Of a stretch of DNA of 64,000 nt, positions 1 through 6,361 are shown piece after piece; position 1 is the stretch's first letter; each line of letters begins with the position of its first letter. The DNA is from CAYUWK01 sp964580085 (lineage in GTDB: Bacteria; Patescibacteriota; Minisyncoccia; Minisyncoccales; CG1-02-41-26), in the NCBI GenBank assembly GCA_964580085.1, contig CAZOJF010000001.1:10849-74848 (forward strand), written 5' to 3'. The position numbers and the translations under genes were made by a program. Under the pieces are notes generated by a model that saw only the letters and a list, made by a program, of their open reading frames with translations, was not told where the DNA came from and searched no databases.

Positions 1-1
1 A

Positions 2-157
2 GGTTTGACAATGGTGCCTATAAAAGTGTATACTATTAAGGGTAAAATAAAGATAGAGTTTGCCATAGTAAAAGGAAAGAAAAAATTTGATAAGAGAGAA
101 CAAATTAAGAAAAGACAGACTAAGAAAGAAATCGAAAGAGAAATAAAGAGGGGGTGA
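2..157 (+). CDS. smpB: SsrA-binding protein SmpB, C-terminal part (cut by window edge)
   Basis: The open frame that enters from the left edge ends in TGA at 155-157. It reads as the C-terminal half of SmpB: a GLTMVPIKVYTIKGKIKIE strand region, then the basic tail FDKREQIKKRQTKKEIEREI typical of the family (usual form YDKRETIKxRExxREIxR). SmpB binds tmRNA and takes it to stalled ribosomes. Here the tmRNA gene follows directly and even overlaps: the first paired base of the tmRNA acceptor stem (150) lies inside the last smpB codons. The N-terminal part lies outside the window. Family assignment is confident from the tail and the neighbour. Confidence 0.9.
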   Translation, partial: GLTMVPIKVYTIKGKIKIEFAIVKGKKKFDKREQIKKRQTKKEIEREIKRG

Positions 158-523
158 ATGTTTTGACAGAAATCTTATCTGGAATAAGCAAGGCGAGTTC
201 TGAAATCTCGTTAAACTTTCAGAAATTTAATAAGTGCAAACTTATTTTCAAAACCAGCTTACGCTTTTGCGTAATGGTTGCCTCGAACTGAGTTTACTCT
301 CGTTTGAAGCCATCTCCCTATTGATTCTCAATAAATAGTAAGAGGTGTTATACATTGAGATAGATAATTATCTTGTTCCGAATAATTATTAAAACTAAGG
401 AACTCGGATATCAAAAGTTTTGTTTATTTTATATTTTGTTATCTTAAAAATAAAATAAACTAACCTTGTAGAATTGTTTCGGAAAAATTTTTGGACGCGA
501 GTTCAATCTCGCCATCTCCACTA
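150..523 (+). ncRNA. ssrA: tmRNA (transfer-messenger RNA)
   Basis: The 5' end GGGGGTG (150-156) pairs with CATCTCC (513-519) to make a 7-bp acceptor stem with G-U wobbles. The 3' end carries the typical TTGGACGCGAGTTCAATCTC T-arm region, as in other tmRNAs. The internal reading frame starts at GCA (236) and ends at TAA (272-274); it encodes the tag ANLFSKPAYAFA, whose hydrophobic AFA end fits a protease-targeting degron. The 3' terminus reads A-CTA rather than A-CCA, so the CCA end must be made after transcription. It follows smpB, its protein partner, and precedes infC. Length about 374 nt is normal for a one-piece tmRNA. Confidence 0.93.
236..274 (+). other. tmRNA tag-peptide reading frame (ANLFSKPAYAFA, stop TAA)
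   Basis: Resume codon GCA at 236 followed by eleven codons and TAA. The bases before it (TAATAAGT) and the GC-rich stem after it fit the position of the tag between the tRNA-like domain and the pseudoknots. The tag has 12 residues; the best known bacterial tag ends in ALAA, this one in AFA. Confidence 0.85.
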
Positions 524-541
524 ATTATTAAAATTAAAATT

Positions 542-1051
542 TTGTCCAAAAGAATATTTATCAATAATAGAATAAGAGCTAGAGAAGTACGGTTAATTGA
601 CGAAACTGGAAAACAATTAGGTATTGTTAGTTTAACAGATGCTTTAAGAAAATCTCGAGAAGCTGGGCTAGATTTAATTCAAGTAACTGAAAGGGTCAGT
701 CCCCCCGTATGTAAAATTTTGGATCATGGGAAATATGCTTATCAAGAAAAAAAGAAAGAGAAAAAACAAAAACAAAATAAAAGTGGAGAATTAAAAAGTA
801 TAAGATTAAAATTTAACATATCTCCTCATGATACTGAGACCAGAATGAAATCAGCCGAAAAATTCCTTAAAAAAGGATATCGAGTAAAGATAGAAATGGT
901 TTTAAGAGGTAGAGAAAAACGACTTTCCGATTTTGCTAGAGAAAAATTAGATCAATTTTTAAAGACATTACAGGAACTAATCCCAATTAAAATTGAAAGA
1001 GAAACAAAACGAGCCGGAAAAGGGTTAGTAACCATAATAACTAAACTATGA
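542..1051 (+). CDS. infC: Translation initiation factor IF-3
   Basis: IF-3 binds the 30S subunit and checks start-codon pairing. The protein has the family N-domain signature NNRIRAREVRLID near its start, then SPPVCKILDHGKYAY, a lysine-rich linker (KKKEKKQKQN) and the C-domain with IRLKFNISPHDTETR and KGYRVKIEMVLRGRE. About 170 residues, normal length. There is no ATG before the conserved NNRIR; the possible starts are TTG at 542 or ATT at 539, and the open frame further up runs into the tmRNA, so a longer start is unlikely. infC of E. coli is known to start with AUU and to be controlled through it; the same may hold here (inference). The gene overlaps rpmI by 4 nt (ATGA). Confidence 0.93.
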   Translation: MSKRIFINNRIRAREVRLIDETGKQLGIVSLTDALRKSREAGLDLIQVTERVSPPVCKILDHGKYAYQEKKKEKKQKQNKSGELKSIRLKFNISPHDTETRMKSAEKFLKKGYRVKIEMVLRGREKRLSDFAREKLDQFLKTLQELIPIKIERETKRAGKGLVTIITKL

Positions 1052-1233
1052 AAACAAGAAAATCAATTAAAAAAAGATTCAAGATTACCAAGAATGGGAA
1101 AGTTACTAGAAGAGCTATTGGGCAAGATCATTACCGTGGTAAAAAATCAGGAGCAAGAATTCGGAAGACAAGAAGAACAAAAATTCTCCCGGCTGCTTTG
1201 GCTAAAACAATTAAAAAATCATTAACTCGCTAA
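1048..1233 (+). CDS. rpmI: 50S ribosomal protein L35
   Basis: A 61-residue, very basic protein beginning MKTRKSIKKRFKITKNGKV, with the L35 pattern of KR-rich blocks (GQDHYRGKKSGARIRKTRR). It belongs to the large ribosomal subunit. Its ATG overlaps the infC stop by 4 nt, so the two are translationally coupled; rplT follows after 7 nt. This infC-rpmI-rplT order is the standard bacterial operon. Slightly shorter than the usual 64-66 residues but otherwise ordinary. Confidence 0.95.
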   Translation: MKTRKSIKKRFKITKNGKVTRRAIGQDHYRGKKSGARIRKTRRTKILPAALAKTIKKSLTR

Positions 1234-1240
1234 ATCATTT

Positions 1241-1609
1241 ATGGCTAGAATAAAAAGAGGTACAACTGCTAACAAACGCAGAAAAAAATTATTAAAAGAA
1301 ACTAAAGGATATCGCTGGGGCAGAAAGTCAAAATACAAACAAGCTAAACAAGCGTTTATTAAGGCTAAGACTTATGCTTACCGCGACAGAAAAGTTAAAA
1401 AGAGAGACTTCCGAAGATTATGGCAAATTAGAATAGGTGCTGCTTGTCGCAAACTTGGGTTGTCTTATAGTAAATTTATCTATCAATTAAAAGAAAAAAA
1501 TATTGAAATTGATAGAAAAATTCTAAATCAATTAGTTCAAGAAAAACCAGAAGTTTTTGAGAAGATAGTGGAAGAGGTGAAACCAGTAGAACCTACAAAA
1601 GAAAAATAA
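1241..1609 (+). CDS. rplT: 50S ribosomal protein L20
   Basis: L20 is an early-assembly 23S rRNA-binding protein. The sequence shows the family start MARIKRGTTANKRRKKLL and conserved GYRWGRKSKYKQAKQAF, YAYRDRKVKKRDFRRLWQIRI and AACRKLGLSYSKFI blocks. 122 residues; the acidic, proline-containing C-terminal tail (EEVKPVEPTKEK) is a little longer than usual. Last gene of the infC operon, followed by a hairpin terminator at about 1628-1660. In other bacteria L20 represses this operon; no leader structure for that was identified here. Confidence 0.96.
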   Translation: MARIKRGTTANKRRKKLLKETKGYRWGRKSKYKQAKQAFIKAKTYAYRDRKVKKRDFRRLWQIRIGAACRKLGLSYSKFIYQLKEKNIEIDRKILNQLVQEKPEVFEKIVEEVKPVEPTKEK

Positions 1610-1627
1610 AATTTAGAGCTTAACAAT

Positions 1628-1660
1628 AAAAAAGATATCTTAAAAAGATATTCTTTTTTA
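1628..1660. terminator. Bidirectional terminator between rplT and the CapA-like gene
   Basis: AAAAAAGATATC and GATATTCTTTTTT form a 12-bp stem with one bulged T, with A and T tracts on both sides, so it can stop both convergent genes. It overlaps the end of the CapA-like gene by three bases. Confidence 0.75.
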
Positions 1661-2659
1661 TTTATCCAATTCTGGCTGAAAATATTTATTAATTCTGATG
1701 TCCTCAGAATAAACCCTTTTTATTTTTTTCTGATCAATCACAACTTTCAAAATAATACTTTTCATAGTTTCTTCAGAAAAGTGTTGGTCAAAAACAAAAT
1801 TACCTAGACTATAAGCAATCCAACCATCTTTATATTGCTCAACTCTCTGGACTACATGAGGATGATGCCCGACTATTAAATCCGCACCATTACTAATGCA
1901 ATCTTGGGCAAAAGAGATTTGAAAATTAGTAGGATTTTCTGCATATTCTTCCCCCGCATGGAGAGAAATAATTAAAATATCAACTTCTTCTTTAGCTTTT
2001 TTAATGTATTCAATTATTCCAGTTATATTATTTTCATTAATCCAGGTCATGCCAGAATTTTCATTTCCCGCCTGCCAGTTTTTAGTACCTAGGTTTGTAT
2101 AAGCCAAAAAACCAATTTTAGTATCTTTAATTTGTTTTATTCTTAAAGAAAATGCTTCTTCTTTATTAAGCCCAGCACCAATATAATCTATGTTGTTTTC
2201 TTTTAAAATATCCATCGTATCTTCTAAGGCAATCCTTTGATAATCAAGCATATGGTTATTGGCTAGAGATAAAATATCAAACCCAGCATAAAGCAATCCA
2301 TTTATGGCTTCTGACTTAAAGCGAAAAGAATAAATGCTCCCAACTTTAATTCCTCTATCCGAAATTGGGCCTTCCAAATTACCAAATAAAATATCTGATT
2401 TCTTAAGTTCGTCAACAATTTCTAAAAAGGGAAATTTAAAATCTTCTTTTCCCTCTTTATTTATCATATATTCTACCCCGCGACCCAACATAATGTCACC
2501 TACTAAAAAAAGATTAATTTCAGAATTATTAAAATTTTCTTCTTCTTTTTGATTATTAAAACTAATTTCTTTTTCAAAATAAAAAGAAGTTAAAACAAAA
2601 TAGGCTAAACCAAAAATTAAACAACTAAAAAGAATTGTTTTTATGTTTTCAATTTTCAT
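1658..2659 (-). CDS. CapA-family metallophosphatase-like protein (poly-gamma-glutamate synthesis type)
   Basis: 333 residues with one N-terminal membrane segment (about 8-27), so probably membrane-anchored with the catalytic domain outside. The PGA_cap/metallophosphatase motifs are clear: FLVGDIMLGRGVE near residue 55, FGNLEGPISDRG, DILSLANNHMLDY, ISLHAGEEY, GADLIVGHHPHVVQ and IAYSLGNFVFDQ. The D, NLE, NNH and GHHPH residues are the family metal ligands. Members act in capsular polyglutamate export or in undefined envelope chemistry; no capB or capC is nearby, so the substrate is unknown. It follows the NUDIX gene (25-nt gap) on the same strand. Confidence 0.85.
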   Translation of the reverse strand: MKIENIKTILFSCLIFGLAYFVLTSFYFEKEISFNNQKEEENFNNSEINLFLVGDIMLGRGVEYMINKEGKEDFKFPFLEIVDELKKSDILFGNLEGPISDRGIKVGSIYSFRFKSEAINGLLYAGFDILSLANNHMLDYQRIALEDTMDILKENNIDYIGAGLNKEEAFSLRIKQIKDTKIGFLAYTNLGTKNWQAGNENSGMTWINENNITGIIEYIKKAKEEVDILIISLHAGEEYAENPTNFQISFAQDCISNGADLIVGHHPHVVQRVEQYKDGWIAYSLGNFVFDQHFSEETMKSIILKVVIDQKKIKRVYSEDIRINKYFQPELDK

Positions 2660-2684
2660 TTATTTCAATTAAAATTCTAAAAAA

Positions 2685-3152
2685 TTAAAAGATTGTTTTT
2701 AAAAATCTATTGGCTTTTTCAAGAGTCTCTTTACAATCCTTATATGTTAATTTATCAAGAGCCTCTTCATATAAAAGCCATTTATAGGCTTTATGCTCAG
2801 AAGATATTATTATTTTCTTAGTTTTGGTTTCCGCTAAAAAATAAATAACTATTTTAAAAATATTCTTATCGTTTGACTCAAAAAAATCTTTGTTATTCTC
2901 TCTATAAATTTTCTCACTATTTACTTCATAAGAATATTCACTTTTTTCCTCAAAATCCTTGATAAAATCAAGATCTTTAAGTCCTGTTTCCTCTTCTGCT
3001 TCTCTTATCGCCGTTTCTTTAGATTTTTCTCCTTTTTCCATATGCCCCTTGGAGAAGCCCCAGTAGTCATAGCCATAATCAAGAATTAAATAATATATTT
3101 CTTTGTTTTCTCTACGGAATATTACGGCCCCAGATGCTTTTTCTATTGTCAT
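2685..3152 (-). CDS. NUDIX hydrolase (Ap4A hydrolase-like)
   Basis: 155 residues carrying a complete Nudix box, GHMEKGEKSKETAIREAEEE followed by TGL (G-x5-E-x7-REUxEExGU). The start SGAVIFRRENKEIYYLILD and the SKGHMEKGE stretch resemble bis(5'-nucleosyl)-tetraphosphatases of the NUDT2 type. Such enzymes hydrolyse nucleoside diphosphates linked to another group; substrate cannot be settled from sequence. It lies between the truncated Ig-like gene and the CapA-like gene, all on the minus strand, and may be cotranscribed with the latter. Confidence 0.88.
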   Translation of the reverse strand: MTIEKASGAVIFRRENKEIYYLILDYGYDYWGFSKGHMEKGEKSKETAIREAEEETGLKDLDFIKDFEEKSEYSYEVNSEKIYRENNKDFFESNDKNIFKIVIYFLAETKTKKIIISSEHKAYKWLLYEEALDKLTYKDCKETLEKANRFLKTIF

Positions 3153-3177
3153 ATTAATGAAATTTAATAATTTTTGT

Positions 3178-4463
3178 TTATTTTAACTCACTTTTAATAT
3201 CTTCTATCTCTTTAGCAATTAATCCTTCTGATTTTTCCAAAATATTTATAAGTTCATTTCGCAGTTTCTCTTCGTCTGGATTTAACCCTGGTTTGGAATC
3301 AAGATATTCAATTTTCTCTATAGTTTTTCTTTTTATTCTATCAAAGGTACTTTTTAAGCTCTCTGCAGCTTCTTGAGTTTCTTTTCTAATCCTTTTTACC
3401 TTCAACAAAATCAAGCAGATAACAACTGCTACGATTAAAACAATCAAAGCTACTAATATTAAAAATAATGCTCGGTAGGTAATGGTTAATGACCCAATAG
3501 AAATTCCAATTAACACCACTTTTATTTGGTGCTCTGGAGAAGAATAACTTATTGCTCCTCTTTGATCCCTACTTTCAGCTGAAATCAAATATTTACCTGA
3601 TTTAAAAACCTCATTAGCAGAGAGTGACCAATCCCCATTTTCGTTGCTTTTTACTTCCCAACTTTTTATCAGCTTCTCGTCTTTCTCAAAAGATATAATT
3701 ACCGTTAGATCTGGAGGCGCGCTGCCAGAAATATAAAATAATTCTTCTCCGGCAACATGAATTTTTGAATAAACTAAAATTTCCGGAGATGGAATAGGTT
3801 CAATGTTTAAGGATACTAAGGATTCTCGAAAATTTCCAGCTTGATCTACCGCTTTTACTGAAACTTTATAAGTACCTAGGCCTTGTTGAAAAATATGGAA
3901 AGGATTACTTTTTTCTGTAGATAGAGAAAAAATATCTTTTTGACCAATTTTTATGTCATAATGACTCACCCCTGATAAATCATCTTCAGTTTCAAAATAT
4001 AAAAATGGACGAGGATTGGTTGGGTCTCCTTGATTATCAATAGTTACATCAAATGGATTTGGGGGGACAGTATCAATTTGAATTTTATAATAAGAAGTTT
4101 CACTCCAGCCAATTTTATTCTGAATTCTTAAATGAAAATACCATGTTCCGTCTTCTATTTTTTCAAATCTTTTTGGGCTTTTTACATCTTGACTAATAGT
4201 TTTTAACAAAGAAAAAGGATTTTGATCAAGTTTGCAATTCATCGCTATGATATTAGAAGGGGTTTCCCATTTAAATTCTGGATTAGGATTGTTATACCAA
4301 AGATTTTCTTGGGGATGAGTAGGTGAAAAAATCTTCGGAAGGTTGGGGAGATTATCAATTTCTGTGTCTGCCTCTGTGATTAAAAAAATGCTTCTGGAGT
4401 AAGTTTTAAAATATTAGTTCCCCTGCCATCAGCAGCTAATGCTGCTACTTTTGTATATAGTTT
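3178..4463 (-). pseudogene. Ig-like/cohesin-like surface protein with C-terminal membrane anchor; 5'-truncated and frameshifted
   Basis: The intact frame (354 codons from ATG at 4242) holds Ig-like repeats (IQIDTVPPNPFDVTIDNQGD; WEVKSNENGDWSLSANEVF), one membrane helix (about 245-275) and a charged cytoplasmic helix. The start is not real: the same frame continues upstream with good protein sequence (FSPTHPQENLWYNNPNPEFK) to about 4395. There a run of seven T (4382-4388 on the plus strand as A) shifts frame; an eighth T would join KVAALAADGRGTNILKLTPE to LITEADTEIDN. Beyond that the frame stops at 4464 without start or signal peptide. So the 5' part is lost. It could still yield a fragment from 4242. 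Possibly a sequencing or assembly indel explains the shift, but not the missing N-terminus. Confidence 0.7.
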
Positions 4464-4888
4464 TTATAGATTTTAATATTATAACATGCTTATTATGACC
4501 TGAGTCAATAGCTTAAACTGTGGATAACTTTTTATTTAAAAGAAAAATGAATAAAGAATAAAATTTTTAATAGTTTAGTAACAAAAAGATAAAATTTATT
4601 TAATTTTAACTGAATTTAGACCAAATGTTCTACAAAAAATAAAAATAAGTTAAAATGTTATAAAACATTGATAAACATTGATAAATATTATTTTAAATAA
4701 CTATATCGGATAAGGTAAATTACTTAAAATATATAAATTATTAATTTAATTCGTTTCTTAAAAGATATATTTATTAATGTCATTTAGAAAAGTGTTATAA
4801 AAACTGAAGATAGATGTTGACAATCTATTCTAGAAAGAATAAAATTAATAAAAGATATAAAACATTAATAATATAAAAATTAAAAGAC
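4464..4888. other. AT-rich intergenic region with a DnaA-box match and the merR-like promoter
   Basis: About 425 bases without a gene. It holds a perfect TTATCCACA on the minus strand (4519-4527), a short tandem of AAACATTGAT units near 4660-4685, and the promoter of the small regulator at 4817-4845. No further coding sequence or structured RNA was recognised. Confidence 0.6.
4817..4845 (+). promoter_or_regulatory. Promoter of the MerR-like gene with inverted repeat in the spacer
   Basis: TTGACA (4817-4822), 17-nt spacer, TAAAAT (4840-4845). Within the spacer ATTCT-AGAA-AGAAT (4827-4840) is a perfect inverted repeat that touches the -10 box. MerR-family regulators bind between -35 and -10, so this may be the operator for the product of the gene it drives (inference). 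Confidence 0.7.
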
Positions 4889-5104
4889 ATGGACACTTCA
4901 AAAAAATATTTAACTATTAAGGAAGTATCAAGAATTTTAGGGGTTACTCCTCTAACTCTGAGGAATTGGGACAAGAAGAAAAAGTTAAAAGCATATCGTA
5001 ATCCTATAAATAATTATCGAGTTTATAAGCCCGAAGAAATTCAACTTTTTTTACGTAAAATTGAATCCGGGAGAAGGCCAGGAGAAAAGATTTTTCTAGG
5101 ATAA
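4889..5104 (+). CDS. Small MerR/excisionase-type helix-turn-helix protein
   Basis: 71 residues consisting only of a winged-helix MerR-type DNA-binding domain: LTIKEVSRILGVTPLTLRNW (helix-turn-helix), then NYRVYKPEEIQLFLRKIE (wing and third helix). It lacks the long dimer helix and effector domain of full MerR proteins and so resembles BldC/AlpA/excisionase-like proteins. It is alone on its strand, with its own promoter and terminator. The inverted repeat in its promoter suggests autoregulation. No prophage genes are adjacent, so an excisionase role is not supported by context. Confidence 0.8.
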   Translation: MDTSKKYLTIKEVSRILGVTPLTLRNWDKKKKLKAYRNPINNYRVYKPEEIQLFLRKIESGRRPGEKIFLG

Positions 5105-5207
5105 TATTAGCAGGTTCAAAAAATTAGGATATAACATTAGCAAACATAAAATATGGAAATAAAATATAGGATATAGGAAAAAATTAATAAATAGAATACC
5201 GAGAACA

Positions 5208-5240
5208 AAAAAACACGATTAGTAAATCGTGTTTTGTTTT
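5208..5240. terminator. Bidirectional terminator after the MerR-like gene and the flippase-like gene
   Basis: AAAACACGATT-AGTA-AATCGTGTTTT is a perfect 11-bp stem with a 4-nt loop, flanked by A-rich and T-rich tracts. Confidence 0.9.
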
Positions 5241-5265
5241 AGCCTCTTTAAAGATTTTTATTATC

Positions 5266-6288
5266 TTAGGTTTCTGGTCTATCAAAAAAATTTAATAATT
5301 TCTTTTCTGCTAAGTTCAAACCAAGCTTGATACTTATAATAATCCCAAGTAAGCATAAAAATAAATCTGCTGCTCGCAAAGTCATAGCATATATTGCCCC
5401 ATTTCCTGCTCCTATGCCTAAAGCATTAAAGGTGAAGGCGCTGGCTGCTTCAGTGCTCCCTATCCCTGCAGGGAATGGAAACATTAAGGCAAAGTTTGTA
5501 AACCCGTAAACACTTAAAGTCTTCAAAATGCCAATGCTTTCTCCTAAAAAGAAAATTATGAGACCTGCTCTAAAAAACAATAGAAAATATCTCAAAAAGG
5601 CAAGGGTAAAGCTTTTCCAGAATATTCTGCTTTTAAAAGAAAAAAAGTTTATTATTTCTCTCTCTACATCAAATATTATTTTGCCATTTTTATGGCCTTC
5701 AATCTTTTCTTTTTTAATACCAATAAATCTTAGAAGCCATCTTAGAATACTTTCTTTGTTCAAAATTTTGAAATAAAAGAACAGAAGAGATCCAAATAAC
5801 CCCCCTATTACTAGAAAGACCAACCATATCATTGTCCCTGGCGGGAAATAACCATAAAAACAAAATGATAAAACTCCTGTTAGTAAAAATAAAAGAAAGA
5901 ATGTTGCACTTAAAATCTTACGGATAATAACAGAGGCCGTACTTTTTTCCCAGCTAATATTAAAATTTTTATTTAAAAAATAAATTTGCAGAACTTCTCC
6001 CCCTAAGAGCGTGAAGGGTGTAAGATAGCTTACGGAAAAACCTGCTAACCATAATTTTATTAATTCTTTAATTGGGACATTAAATCCTTGTGATTGTAAA
6101 ATCAATTTCCAATTTAAACAACTAATCATGGCAATAAAAAAAGTTAAAGAAACAATGATTAATCCCTTGTATCCAGAAAACAAAACAATCGCTTCATTCA
6201 TTTTGCTCCAGCCTACTATTTCCATTACAAACAGAAAAATTAAAAGTCCTATGCCAGAGACAATTAAAAGTTTAAATATATTCTTCAT
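5266..6288 (-). CDS. LPG-synthase-TM/UPF0104 (YbhN-like) integral membrane protein
   Basis: About 340 residues and eight or so membrane helices. Family marks are SYLTPFTLLGGEVLQIY near residue 90 and FPFPAGIGSTEAASAF near residue 280, as in the membrane domain of MprF-type lysylphosphatidylglycerol flippases and YbhN/AglD proteins. These are thought to flip or move lipids; no catalytic synthase domain is present. Start taken at the ATG giving MKNIFKLLIV; an ATG 39 nt upstream would add an unconvincing MFSWLNYYVKIYF. Last gene of the minus-strand run from 11136, ending at the 5208-5240 terminator. Confidence 0.8.
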   Translation of the reverse strand: MKNIFKLLIVSGIGLLIFLFVMEIVGWSKMNEAIVLFSGYKGLIIVSLTFFIAMISCLNWKLILQSQGFNVPIKELIKLWLAGFSVSYLTPFTLLGGEVLQIYFLNKNFNISWEKSTASVIIRKILSATFFLLFLLTGVLSFCFYGYFPPGTMIWLVFLVIGGLFGSLLFFYFKILNKESILRWLLRFIGIKKEKIEGHKNGKIIFDVEREIINFFSFKSRIFWKSFTLAFLRYFLLFFRAGLIIFFLGESIGILKTLSVYGFTNFALMFPFPAGIGSTEAASAFTFNALGIGAGNGAIYAMTLRAADLFLCLLGIIISIKLGLNLAEKKLLNFFDRPET

Positions 6289-6361
6289 AAAATAGATTTT
6301 AACATAATAATTTAACCAACTAAACAAAATTGCTTAAACTTGTTAAGTAATTCTAAATATT

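Noticed and set aside
491..541. infC start at TTG 491
   Set aside because: It would lie inside the tmRNA T-arm; the conserved protein begins near 542.
5266..6327. Longer start of the flippase-like gene
   Set aside because: The extra 13 residues lack family character; ATG 6288 gives a normal membrane-protein start. Not decisive.
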